Translations under genes and position numbers: made by a program
The notes under the pieces: model-generated
Told to the model about the DNA's origin: nothing
The model's database searches: none
What the model saw: the letters and a program-made list of their open reading frames with translations, nothing else
Assembly (NCBI RefSeq): GCF_002952775.1
Contig: NZ_CP025066.1
Location: 1,054,001-1,118,000 of the forward strand
DNA: 64,000 nucleotides
Source: Halalkaliarchaeum desulfuricum
GTDB lineage: Archaea; Halobacteriota; Halobacteria; Halobacteriales; Haloferacaceae
Reading direction: 5' to 3'
Shown: piece after piece, positions 43,971-52,554 of the stretch
How positions within the stretch are numbered: the first letter of the stretch is position 1
Layout: each line of letters starts with the position of its first letter

Positions 43971-44882
43971 ATGGTTTCGAAGATTTTCGATCCGGATCGG
44001 TACGAGCCCATCACCGAGGAGTTCGAAGACGTTACGTACCACCGGGCAAGGGACGTTCCCGCCGTCCGGATCGCGTTCGACCGGCCGGAAGTGCGCAACG
44101 CGTTCCGACCTGGAACCGTCGACGAACTGTACGCCGCACTCGATCACGCCAGGAAGCAGGCGGACGTCGGCTGCGTCCTCCTGACGGGGAACGGCCCGTC
44201 CCCGAAGGACGGCGGGTGGGCCTTTTCCGCCGGCGGAGACCAGTCGGTCCGGGGCGGCTCCGGGTACGAGTACCGCGACGACGACGAGGCCGACGAGGCG
44301 GACGATCCGCTGGTCCGGGAGGCGAAAGCCGGTCGCTTACACGTGCTGGAAGTACAGCGGCTGATTCGGTTCATGCCCAAACCCGTCGTCGCGGTCGTTC
44401 CCGGCTGGGCCGTCGGCGGCGGCCACTCGCTGCACGTGGTGTGTGACCTCACGCTCGCCAGCGAAGAACACGCGAAGTTCCTCCAGACGGATCCGGACGT
44501 CGCCTCCTTCGACGGCGGCTTCGGCTCGGCGTATCTCGCCAGACAGATCGGCCAGAAGAAAGCGCGTGAGGTGTTCTTCCGCGGGAAGACCTACTCGGCA
44601 GCGGAGGCAGCAGAGATGGGGATGGTCAACGAGGCAGTCCCCCACGAGGAACTGGAGTCGGTAGCGCTGGAGTGGGCCGACGAGATGACGAAGAAGTCCC
44701 CGACCGCAATGCGGATGCTCAAGTACGCGTTCAACCTCGCGGACGACGGGATGGTCGGACAGCAGGTGTTCGCCGGGGAGGCGACTCGTCTCGCGTACAT
44801 GACCGACGAGGCTCGGGAAGGGCGGGACGCGTTTTTAGAAAAGCGGGAACCGAACTTCAGGGAATACCCCTGGCACTACTAG
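43971..44882 (+). CDS. menB: 1,4-dihydroxy-2-naphthoyl-CoA synthase
   Basis: A 303-residue crotonase-fold enzyme closing the second ring of menaquinone from o-succinylbenzoyl-CoA. MenB-specific features are FSAGGDQSVRG (about 84), VVAVVPGWAVGGGHSLHVVCDLT (oxyanion loop, about 140-162), SFDGGFGSAYLARQIG and the C-terminal EKREPNF. It acts in the same pathway as MenD 28 kb to the left. The start follows the box A by 27 nt. Confidence 0.93.
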   Translation: MVSKIFDPDRYEPITEEFEDVTYHRARDVPAVRIAFDRPEVRNAFRPGTVDELYAALDHARKQADVGCVLLTGNGPSPKDGGWAFSAGGDQSVRGGSGYEYRDDDEADEADDPLVREAKAGRLHVLEVQRLIRFMPKPVVAVVPGWAVGGGHSLHVVCDLTLASEEHAKFLQTDPDVASFDGGFGSAYLARQIGQKKAREVFFRGKTYSAAEAAEMGMVNEAVPHEELESVALEWADEMTKKSPTAMRMLKYAFNLADDGMVGQQVFAGEATRLAYMTDEAREGRDAFLEKREPNFREYPWHY

Positions 44883-44896
44883 ACCCGACTAGCGTC

Positions 44897-45178
44897 TCAA
44901 GGCGACGTGATCCGGTACTCGACGGTTCCGACGCCGGGGATCGTGAGCCGGCGTGTTCGGTCGTAAAGCCGCCGGAGGAGCCGCGGTCCGCCCCGTCGCA
45001 GGAGAACGGCGACGGCGACGGCGATCGACAGCACACTCACCGCGAGCAGCGGATAGTTCATCGCCCACATGAGCGCGAGCAGTACCACCGGCACAGCGAG
45101 GAGGCTCACCAGCGACGGCCATCCGGGCGGGGGATCGTGCCGTTCGGCGGCGAGCGGCGTTCCGTGATGCAGGGACAT
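44897..45178 (-). CDS. Small membrane protein
   Basis: A 93-residue protein. A polar N terminus precedes two membrane segments (about 21-40 and 43-60), and a basic tail RRGGPRLLRRLYDRTRR follows, probably facing the cytoplasm. GATTTAAGAT (45205-45214) lies about 30 nt before the ATG at 45178. The function is unknown. Confidence 0.55.
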   Translation of the reverse strand: MSLHHGTPLAAERHDPPPGWPSLVSLLAVPVVLLALMWAMNYPLLAVSVLSIAVAVAVLLRRGGPRLLRRLYDRTRRLTIPGVGTVEYRITSP

Positions 45179-45531
45179 GATATTTCGTTTCGAGATACGA
45201 TCCCCGGCATCTTAAATCTTCAGATACTAGATAAGAATTGAGAAGTGTTAACACACATATTGATAAGATATCGGCTTTCGCGGCCTGAAACACCCTGTAA
45301 AGAGTAACATGGTATAGGAGACATATTGATAATGAATCTGATATATCTCGCAGTAGATTCGTCACTCCTGGATTCGTCGAACGGTCGCTTCGGGTCGTCG
45401 CTCGCAACGTCACGGCCGAACGGGAACGCCGAAGCGTGGCTCCCGGGCTGGACCTTTTATATCCACAATCTTGGATATGCTCCCGGCTACTCAGGGAAAG
45501 ATTTACACTTCCATGTGGTTCGATTTCCAGT
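45179..45531. other. AT-rich divergent regulatory region before purD
   Basis: A 353-bp gap. It holds a 12-bp direct repeat ACATATTGATAA (45255-45266 and 45321-45332), a minus-strand box A for the small gene on the left, and TTTTATATCC (45453-45462). The latter overlaps a palindrome TATCCA-N6-TGGATA at 45459-45476 about 70 nt before purD. No convincing gene is present; a frame at 45326-45535 lacks a domain. Confidence 0.45.
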
Positions 45532-46815
45532 ATGACCGAGACCGTACTCCTGGTCGGGGGCGGCGGGCGGGAACACGCGATCGCCAGGGCGCTGGCCGAA
45601 GACTGTACGCTGTGTGCGTGTGCGGGCAACAGGAACCCGGGTATCGCGAGCCTCGCTTCACAGTTCGAGACGCTCCCCGAGACCGACGCCGACGCGATCG
45701 TCGAGTTCGCGGGAGAGGTCGACGCCGACCTGGCGGTGATCGGTCCCGAGGCGGCCCTCGAGGCAGGGGTGGCGAACGCGCTCGACGACGCCGGGGTCTA
45801 CACGTTCGGTCCGGGGGCGGAAGCGGCCCGCATCGAGACCGACAAGGCGTTCCAGCGGCGCTTCATGCGGGAACACGGGATCACCGGTTGCCCCGAGTTC
45901 GAAACGTTCGACGACGTGGACGCCGCCTGTGCGTACATCGACGCGGTCGATCACGATCTCGCCGTAAAGCCCGCAGGGTTGACCGGCGGAAAGGGCGTGA
46001 AAGTGATCGGGGATCAGGTCACTCGCGGCGAGGCGAAGCAGTATCTCCGGGACTCCGAGTACGATCGGGTCGTGCTCGAGGAGCGACTCGTCGGCGAGGA
46101 GTTCACCGTCCAGGCGTTCGTCGCGAACGGTGACGTCCGTGTGACGCCGGCGATCCAGGACCACAAGCGCGCCTACGAAGGCGACGAAGGGCCCAACACC
46201 GGCGGGATGGGGAGCTACAGCGACACCACACCCGAACTCCCGTTCATGACGCGGGACGACTACGACGACGCGGTGTCGATCCTCGAGGAGGTCGCCGAGG
46301 CGCTCCCCGAATACAAGGGCGTGCTCTACGGCCAGTTCATGCTCACCGCCGACGGGCCGAAAGTAGTGGAGTTCAACGCCCGGTTCGGCGATCCGGAGGC
46401 GATGAACACCCTGCCGGTGCTAGAGACGCCGTTTCTCGGGGTTCTCACGGCTGCCCGCGACGGGAGGCCGCTGCCGGAACTGTCGACGACCGGTGAGGCG
46501 ACCGTCTGCAAGTACGCCGTCCCCGACGGCTATCCCACCGATCCGTCGGCGGGAGCCCGGATCGAGGTCGACGAGTCGACCGTCGGCGACGCCCTGCTGT
46601 TTTATGCCAGCGTCGACGAGCGCGAAGACGGCCTGTACACCACGACCTCCCGGTCGTTCGCGGTCGTCGGGCTCGGAGAGTCGATCGCCGAGGCCGAACG
46701 GAGCGCCGAAGCGGGGCTCTCGGCTGCGGGCGAGGGGCTCCGGGTGCGCCACGACGTCGGAAAGCCGGATCTCGTCCAGCGCCGGATCGATCACATGGAT
46801 CAGTTGCGCGGGTAA
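45532..46815 (+). CDS. purD: Phosphoribosylamine--glycine ligase
   Basis: A 427-residue ATP-grasp enzyme of purine synthesis that joins 5-phosphoribosylamine and glycine. It starts MTETVLLVGGGGREHAIARAL. The ATP-grasp region has KPAGLTGGKGVKV, the GPNTGGMGSY loop and the metal-binding EFNARFGDPEAM. The ATG at 45532 gives the family N terminus. No other pur gene is adjacent. Confidence 0.94.
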   Translation: MTETVLLVGGGGREHAIARALAEDCTLCACAGNRNPGIASLASQFETLPETDADAIVEFAGEVDADLAVIGPEAALEAGVANALDDAGVYTFGPGAEAARIETDKAFQRRFMREHGITGCPEFETFDDVDAACAYIDAVDHDLAVKPAGLTGGKGVKVIGDQVTRGEAKQYLRDSEYDRVVLEERLVGEEFTVQAFVANGDVRVTPAIQDHKRAYEGDEGPNTGGMGSYSDTTPELPFMTRDDYDDAVSILEEVAEALPEYKGVLYGQFMLTADGPKVVEFNARFGDPEAMNTLPVLETPFLGVLTAARDGRPLPELSTTGEATVCKYAVPDGYPTDPSAGARIEVDESTVGDALLFYASVDEREDGLYTTTSRSFAVVGLGESIAEAERSAEAGLSAAGEGLRVRHDVGKPDLVQRRIDHMDQLRG

Positions 46816-46869
46816 GCGATCGTCCACAGAGGTGGTCCTTTTTAAATTATGCGGCACGAACCCCATACC

Positions 46870-47439
46870 GTGACGGGTTCGAACGCGGACGATCGAACGC
46901 GACGGTCCCGGCTGGAACGCCATCCGACGCCGGGAGCGCGAAACTCCCTGTGGTCGTGGCCGTCGGCGAAGTCTCCGCTCGCGGTCGTCCGAAACTACGT
47001 CGTGATCGTGCTCGCGCGGATCGCCCCGAGCCTCCGACTCAAAAACTGGCTGTTGCGTCGGATCGGCGTGACGGTCGGCACCGGCGTCTCGTGGGGACTC
47101 GAGTCCACGCCGGACGTGTTCTGGCCCGAGCGCATCACCGTCGAAGACCACGCCATAATCGGCTACGACGCCACGATCCTGTGTCACGAGTTCCTCCAGG
47201 ACGAGTACCGTCTCGGGGACGTCGTCGTCGGCGAACGGGCGATGATCGGTGCGGGCGCGATCATCCTTCCGGGGGTCGAGGTCGGTGAGGGGGCACAGGT
47301 GGCTGCAAACTCCCTCGTTACCGAGGACGTCCCGCCGAACGTGACCGTCGCCGGAGTCCCGGCGGAAATCGTCTCGGAAAGTTCTGAGGAGAGCCACACG
47401 GACGCAGGCGAGGATAAAAACGGACGACGCGAGGGGTGA
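46870..47439 (+). CDS. Hexapeptide-repeat acyltransferase
   Basis: A 189-residue protein. The C-terminal half is a left-handed beta helix made of hexapeptide units (DHAIIGYDATILCHE, VVVGERAMIGAGAIILPGVEVGEG), as in CoA-dependent acetyltransferases that modify sugars or antibiotics. A CTTTTTAAATT box (46836-46846) lies about 29 nt before the GTG at 46870, so I prefer this leaderless start to the ATG at 46849 that would sit right next to the promoter. It ends close to the mscS gene, which is on the other strand. Confidence 0.72.
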   Translation: MTGSNADDRTRRSRLERHPTPGARNSLWSWPSAKSPLAVVRNYVVIVLARIAPSLRLKNWLLRRIGVTVGTGVSWGLESTPDVFWPERITVEDHAIIGYDATILCHEFLQDEYRLGDVVVGERAMIGAGAIILPGVEVGEGAQVAANSLVTEDVPPNVTVAGVPAEIVSESSEESHTDAGEDKNGRREG

Positions 47440-47455
47440 CCGCAGATCGACAGGT

Positions 47456-48247
47456 TCAGTTCCGGATCCGAACGATCCCGTCCGTGAAGACGGAGTGGTT
47501 CGGGACGATGTGCTCTTCGCCCTCCGTCTCGATGTGAGTGACGAGCAGGTTTACCTCCTGAACGATTCCGCGCTGTCCGGCGACCTTCACCTCGTCGCCG
47601 ATGCTGTACGGTTGGGCGAGCAGCAGGTACACGCCGGCAGCGCCCGAGGCCAGCAGGTCCTTGGTCGCGATCGCGGTGAAGACGATCAGCGCGAACGCGT
47701 ACATCCCCATCAAAACGACGAGGACCAGTGTGGCCACACCGACCTGCGCGAGCGCGAGCAGGATCGCGACGAACACGATCGAGTAGTTGGCGACGACCGG
47801 GACGACGTTGATCTCGGGGAGTTTGATCCCCTTGAGCCGTTCGGCGATGAGCAGTTCCACCTTGTCGCCGACGACGATCCCGACGAGGAGAATGAACACC
47901 GCAACGAAAAACTGCGGGAGAAACAGTGCAACCCCGGACCAGAAGATGTCGACGTACTGAATCTCGGCGACCGTCAATGCGGCCAGCAGGGCGATGGCCG
48001 CAATGAAGTAGAAGGTGAGCTTCGCGACGATTTCGACCGTCGACGTGTCGAACTCCCGGGCGGTGCGTTCGAAGGCGGTTCCCTCTATCGTCTCGGGGAC
48101 ACCGGCTCGTTCGAGCAGTCGCCGGTTGAGCCGCCCGGCCAGGAACGCGAGCACGATCCCGAACAACAGCACGGCCGTGGCTATCCACAGCTGTGGCGGG
48201 ACGGCACGGACAATCTCCCACTGGAGCGGAGTCTGCCCGACTGACAT
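47456..48247 (-). CDS. mscS: MscS-family mechanosensitive channel
   Basis: A 263-residue membrane channel. About five helices are followed by the Gly/Ala-rich pore-lining helix near 175-205 and the MscS beta domain LLAQPYSIGDEVKVAGQRGI and HIVPNHSVFTDG. It would release solutes on hypo-osmotic shock. Its ATG overlaps the dacZ stop by one base (TGATG), so both are translated from one mRNA. It is shorter than MscS proteins with a full C-terminal cage. Confidence 0.87.
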   Translation of the reverse strand: MSVGQTPLQWEIVRAVPPQLWIATAVLLFGIVLAFLAGRLNRRLLERAGVPETIEGTAFERTAREFDTSTVEIVAKLTFYFIAAIALLAALTVAEIQYVDIFWSGVALFLPQFFVAVFILLVGIVVGDKVELLIAERLKGIKLPEINVVPVVANYSIVFVAILLALAQVGVATLVLVVLMGMYAFALIVFTAIATKDLLASGAAGVYLLLAQPYSIGDEVKVAGQRGIVQEVNLLVTHIETEGEEHIVPNHSVFTDGIVRIRN

Positions 48248-49062
48248 CAGTAGTCCTCCGGATCGATCTCCATGACGAGGCGTCCACCCTTGAACGCCCT
48301 GACCAACCCGTCCGACTCCGAGAGCACGATCGCAGTGGCGTTCGTGTCCCTGGTGATCGCTCCCGCCGCCATGTGGCGGGCGCCCAGACCCTTGGGGATG
48401 TCGACACCCTCGGCGGCGGGCTCGAGGTATCGGTACGCGCTCACGATCTTGCCCGAATCGGAGATGACGAAGGCGCCATCGAGCCGCGAGAACTCCTTTA
48501 GCATCACGTCGACGATGGGATCACCCACGTGGACGTGAGATTTCTCGAACGGGTTGTACGACAGGGGCCGGGACTTGTTCATCACTTTACCGGCGTCGCC
48601 GACGACGAAAAGCGCCCCCACGGGCTTTCCCTTCTGCCCTTTCTTCCCCAGTTCGATAGCGACCTCGAAGACGTTTCGGATCACGCTCGGTTCCGCCCTG
48701 CTGTTGACGAACAGATCGTACACCCCCGACCGGACGGACTCCTCGACCCGCACCCGAAGCAGGGCGTCGGGATCGGAGTCGAAGACGTTCGCCACACACG
48801 CCACCACGTCCCCCTCCTCGAGGAACTCCTGTTCCATCGCGCCCTCTACCGCGTAGTGGATGCGGTCGCGAACGTTCTCGAATTCGAGGGGCAACACCAG
48901 GAACGTCTCGGCGTCGACGGTGTTTTCTCCCGATACGACGACGACCTCGTACTCCGGGTCTTCCTCCAGAAACGACTCGTAGAGAGAACCGCTGGGGGAA
49001 AACAGCAACGCGGCGTCGATCCCGGCGACCAGGTCCTCCAGAAAATCATTCAGTGGAGCCAT
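48247..49062 (-). CDS. dacZ: Diadenylate cyclase (c-di-AMP synthase)
   Basis: A 271-residue cytoplasmic protein. A diverged N-terminal domain (about 1-110) is followed by a DAC domain. Its catalytic motifs are FSRLDGAFVISDSG (DGA) and GLGARHMAAGAITRDTNATA (RHxAA). It makes cyclic di-AMP from two ATP; as I recall, the Haloferax volcanii homolog has been shown to do so and is essential. It is followed at once by mscS in the same frame order, implying osmotic function. Confidence 0.9.
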   Translation of the reverse strand: MAPLNDFLEDLVAGIDAALLFSPSGSLYESFLEEDPEYEVVVVSGENTVDAETFLVLPLEFENVRDRIHYAVEGAMEQEFLEEGDVVACVANVFDSDPDALLRVRVEESVRSGVYDLFVNSRAEPSVIRNVFEVAIELGKKGQKGKPVGALFVVGDAGKVMNKSRPLSYNPFEKSHVHVGDPIVDVMLKEFSRLDGAFVISDSGKIVSAYRYLEPAAEGVDIPKGLGARHMAAGAITRDTNATAIVLSESDGLVRAFKGGRLVMEIDPEDY

Positions 49063-49228
49063 TTGATTTAAGTGTGAACCCCCCCACTTAAAGGGATTGC
49101 CCCGCGTCGGCCGCGCGGCGGACGGGTAAAGCGGTGAGGAAGGTTGGTGTGTAGTCCCGAGGAAGGTGTCGTGTCGAGGGAGTCAGCCGACGGCAAAGGC
49201 CTTGTCCGCGGGGGCTCGAACGACGGGT

Positions 49229-50536
49229 ATGACAGCGACACCGTTCGTGGAGGTCGACGCCGAGCGCCTCCGACTGGACCTCGAAGAAAACGGCGAGTTC
49301 GGTTCGACTGGGCGAGATCCCCCGAGAGAGTGGGGGCGTACCGTACTCGCCGGGACACCCGCAAACCGGGCGGCCCGCGATCGGCTCTGTGAGCGATTTG
49401 CCGACGTCGGACTCGAGGTGACCGTCGACGCGGTGGGGAATCTGCTGGGAACGTGGACCCCGCCGTCTGCAGATCCCGAGGCCGCGCCGGTCGTGGCCGG
49501 AAGCCACCTCGACTCGGTTCCGGAGGGTGGGATCTTCGACGGTCCACTCGGGGTGTACGCCGCGCTGGAGGCAGTCCGGGCGATGCAGGCGGGGGACGTC
49601 GAACCGGATCGCCCCGTCGGCGTCGTGAGCTTCACCGAAGAGGAGGGACAGCGCTTCGGCGAGGGGCTGTTGGGCTCGTCGGTCGCGGCAGGGGACCGGT
49701 CCGTAGCGGAGGCGCGTTCCCGCTCCGACGCCGGGGAGGTGACCGGCGAGGAGACGACGCTCGCCGAAGCGCTTGCGGAGATCGGCTACGACGGCGAGGG
49801 ACGCCTCGACGCCGGCGAGTGGCACGCGTTCCTCGAACTCCACGTCGAACAGGACACGACACTGGAGCGGGCAGCGATCGACTCGGATGCAACGGAACCT
49901 GGGCCGGTGGGCGTGGTCACCACGGTCACGGGGATCACCCACGCGACTGCGGAGCTGGTCGGCGAGGCGAATCACGCCGGCGCGACGGGGATGGGCGAGC
50001 GGCTCGACGCGCTTTCGGCCGCCGCCGAATTCGTCCTCGACGTCGAAAAAAGCGCACGGGAGCTCGCGGACGACTATTCGGAGACGGCAGTTGGAACCGT
50101 CGGCTCGATCGACGTCGAGCCGAACGCGACGAACGTCGTTCCGGGGCGTGCGAGGTTGGGCGTCGATATCCGGGACGTCGAGTCGGAGCCGATGCGGCGG
50201 GTTCTCGCCGATGCGGAAGAGAGTCTCGCGCGCGTCGAGCGCGAACGGGGTGTCGAGACGTCGCTCGAACGCACCCTCGACGTTTCGCCGACGCCGATGA
50301 ACGACCGGTTGCGGGAGGCGGCCCACCGGGCGGGAACGGAAGCCGGAATCGGGACGCTGGATCTTCCGTCGGGGGCCGCCCACGACGCGATGATGGTCGC
50401 CCGCGCGACCGACGCGGCGCTGCTTTTCGTCCCCTCTCGAAACGGAATCTCCCACAGCCCCCTGGAGTGGACCGACTGGGACGACTGTGCGGCCGGAGCA
50501 GCCGTGCTCGCCGGAGCGATGGCTCGCCTCGCGTGA
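49229..50536 (+). CDS. M20-family Zn-dependent amidase (N-carbamoyl-amino-acid hydrolase-like)
   Basis: A 435-residue enzyme. Metal ligands are in AGSHLDSVPEGG, GIFDGPLGV, FTEEEGQRFGEGLLGS (Glu pair), ELHVEQD and ISHSPLEW near the C terminus. A dimerisation lid lies between them. Relatives hydrolyse N-carbamoyl amino acids, beta-ureidopropionate or allantoate. The start at 49229 (MTATPFVEVD) is chosen; no promoter is clear. Its stop codon lies in a 21-bp duplication. Confidence 0.85.
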   Translation: MTATPFVEVDAERLRLDLEENGEFGSTGRDPPREWGRTVLAGTPANRAARDRLCERFADVGLEVTVDAVGNLLGTWTPPSADPEAAPVVAGSHLDSVPEGGIFDGPLGVYAALEAVRAMQAGDVEPDRPVGVVSFTEEEGQRFGEGLLGSSVAAGDRSVAEARSRSDAGEVTGEETTLAEALAEIGYDGEGRLDAGEWHAFLELHVEQDTTLERAAIDSDATEPGPVGVVTTVTGITHATAELVGEANHAGATGMGERLDALSAAAEFVLDVEKSARELADDYSETAVGTVGSIDVEPNATNVVPGRARLGVDIRDVESEPMRRVLADAEESLARVERERGVETSLERTLDVSPTPMNDRLREAAHRAGTEAGIGTLDLPSGAAHDAMMVARATDAALLFVPSRNGISHSPLEWTDWDDCAAGAAVLAGAMARLA

Positions 50537-50568
50537 TCGACGGTTCTCCTCGCGTGACTGACAATTCT
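50527..50568. repeat. Tandem 21-bp duplication at the M20 hydrolase stop
   Basis: CCTCGCGTGA begins both 50527-50547 and 50548-50568; the units match at 17 of 21 bases. Each carries TGA in the same frame, so a second in-frame stop follows the gene's own stop. Confidence 0.8.
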
Positions 50569-50581
50569 GTAGAGAGCACAT

Positions 50582-51424
50582 ATGTACCTCGAATCCGTCC
50601 GTCCAGTCGTGACTGACCAGCGCTACCTGGAGGACGCCACCGTCCGGACGTTCGAGGCGACCGTCGAGCGCGCGCTCGACGATCGGATCGTCCTCGACGG
50701 CACCCACTTCTATCCGACCGGCGGTGGCCAGCCCAACGACACCGGCCGGATCGTAGCCGACGGCGACAGCTGGCGGGTCGTCGACGTCGAAAAGAAGGAC
50801 GTGATCTACCATCGCCTCGAACCGTCCGACGGCACTGACTCAGCTACCCCCACAGAGGGAACAGCCGTCACGGGACAGCTCGACTGGGATCGACGCTACG
50901 CCCACATGCGGTACCACACCGCACAGCATCTGCTGTCCGCCCTGTTGCTCGAGGCGTTCGACGCTCCGACGACGGGCAACCAGCTGTATCACGACCACGC
51001 GCACCTCGATTGCGCGTACGACCGGTTCGACGAGGCGGATCTGACGTCGATCGAGCGTCGACTGAACGAACTCGTCGACGAGGGGCGTCCCGTGCGGTGG
51101 TACACGATGGACCGCGAGCGGGCCGAAGAGACGCTCGACACCGACCGTACCCGGATCGATCTGCTGCCCGATTCGATCCAGGAGCTGCGGATCGTCGAAG
51201 TCGGCGGCGAGCGGGCACGGGCCGGCGGCGGCGCAATCGACGCACCACCCGGGGACTCCGATCGGGTGCCGCCGTACGACCGGACCGCCTGTGCGGGAAC
51301 CCACGTGGAAAACACCGCCGAGATCGGCGAGATCGTCGTCGACGGTCGGGAGACCAAAGGGAGCAACGAGGAGCGGATCCGGTTCGTACTGGCCGACCAC
51401 GACGGCGGGAACGCGGGGGAGTAG
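50582..51424 (+). CDS. alaX: Alanyl-tRNA editing protein AlaX
   Basis: A 280-residue trans-editing enzyme that removes Ser or Gly wrongly attached to tRNA-Ala. FYPTGGGQPND (about 43) and the zinc motifs HTAQH (about 113) and CAGTHVENTAEIG (about 238) match the AlaRS-type editing domain. Two extra regions bring it near the length of AlaX-L. The next gene begins two bases downstream, so they form an operon. Confidence 0.87.
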   Translation: MYLESVRPVVTDQRYLEDATVRTFEATVERALDDRIVLDGTHFYPTGGGQPNDTGRIVADGDSWRVVDVEKKDVIYHRLEPSDGTDSATPTEGTAVTGQLDWDRRYAHMRYHTAQHLLSALLLEAFDAPTTGNQLYHDHAHLDCAYDRFDEADLTSIERRLNELVDEGRPVRWYTMDRERAEETLDTDRTRIDLLPDSIQELRIVEVGGERARAGGGAIDAPPGDSDRVPPYDRTACAGTHVENTAEIGEIVVDGRETKGSNEERIRFVLADHDGGNAGE

Positions 51425-51426
51425 CC

Positions 51427-52506
51427 GTGGAGGTAAAGAACGTCCTCCCGAAGGACGCGATCCCCAGCGTCGAGGGGCCGACGTTCGCTCCCGCCTCCGA
51501 ACGGCCGGATGCGGTGTCGGACGACGACAGGGTGATCGTCGTCGAGCCGTCGGCGGGAAGCCGGACGGACGATGGAAGCGAACACCGAGCCGGCGACGGG
51601 AACGACGGGAACGCCAGGGCGTACCCCGTCCGATATCTCCACTTCCACGAGATCGTCAACGACGTACTCGACTCGGGGGTCCCGATCGCGGTGACGTGGT
51701 GTCCCCTGTGTGGCAGTGCTGTCGTGTACGATCGCCGCGTCGGCGACGGGCGAGTCCTCGAGTTCGGCGTCTCCGGAAAGCTCGCGGACGACGACCTAGT
51801 GATGTACGACCGAGAGACGGAAAGCGAGTGGAAGCAGTCGCTCGGCGTCGCCATCACCGGCCCGCTTGCGGGAACCGATCTGACCGTTCTCCCGGCGGCG
51901 ACCACGACGGTCAGTGCGTTCCGGAGACAGTTCCCCGAGGGACTCTTCATGGAGCCGCCAGGCGGCGCCTCCGAGGCGGCCAGCGACGACGACGAACCCG
52001 CGGCGATCGACTACGACGACGCCCCCTACGAGGCGTACTTCGAACGCGACGGGTTCGGGCTCGCCGCCCACCGGGGAACCGGCGGGCGCGACTGGAACCG
52101 GGATGATCTCGATCCGAAGGCGGTTGTGCTTGGTATCGAACGCGACGGAGAGAGCCTGGGAGTCCCGCTTCCCGTCGTCGAACGCGCGGACGGCGTCGTC
52201 ACGGCGAGTGCCGGCGAGCTCGACGTCGTCGTCTTCGCGACCGACGACGGGATTCACGCCTTCGAGGACCCCGGCTGCGACTGGCGTCGTGTCCCCGGCG
52301 GGTTCCGGGCCGAAGGAGCCCAGTGTGACGGGATCCTCTATGACGGGGCGACCGGAGCGCCGGTCGACGCGCCGGCTGCACACACCGGTGACGGTGGCTC
52401 CAGGAACGCGGCGCCGTTGCGGCGGATACCGGCCCGGCGGCTGTTCGCGTTCGCCTGGCAGGACGACCACGGTCCAGACGCGTTCCTGCTGGATCCCGAG
52501 CGCTGA
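51427..52506 (+). CDS. DUF3179-domain protein
   Basis: A 359-residue protein with a GTG start two bases after the alaX stop. The family motif TWCPLCGSAVVYDR (about 93-106) has a CxxC, and the C-terminal part reads FAWQDDHGPDAF. It carries no signal peptide. The upstream frame runs through alaX and is rejected. DUF3179 proteins have no established activity; the Cys motif suggests metal or redox chemistry. Confidence 0.75.
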   Translation: MEVKNVLPKDAIPSVEGPTFAPASERPDAVSDDDRVIVVEPSAGSRTDDGSEHRAGDGNDGNARAYPVRYLHFHEIVNDVLDSGVPIAVTWCPLCGSAVVYDRRVGDGRVLEFGVSGKLADDDLVMYDRETESEWKQSLGVAITGPLAGTDLTVLPAATTTVSAFRRQFPEGLFMEPPGGASEAASDDDEPAAIDYDDAPYEAYFERDGFGLAAHRGTGGRDWNRDDLDPKAVVLGIERDGESLGVPLPVVERADGVVTASAGELDVVVFATDDGIHAFEDPGCDWRRVPGGFRAEGAQCDGILYDGATGAPVDAPAAHTGDGGSRNAAPLRRIPARRLFAFAWQDDHGPDAFLLDPER

Positions 52507-52554
52507 GCCGACACATCGGCGGCCTTATGAGTTTTCCCGAAATAGCCATCTCAC

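Noticed and set aside
45326-45535. 69-codon frame before purD
   Set aside because: It covers the AT-rich regulatory region and the purD start; no domain or ribosome site.
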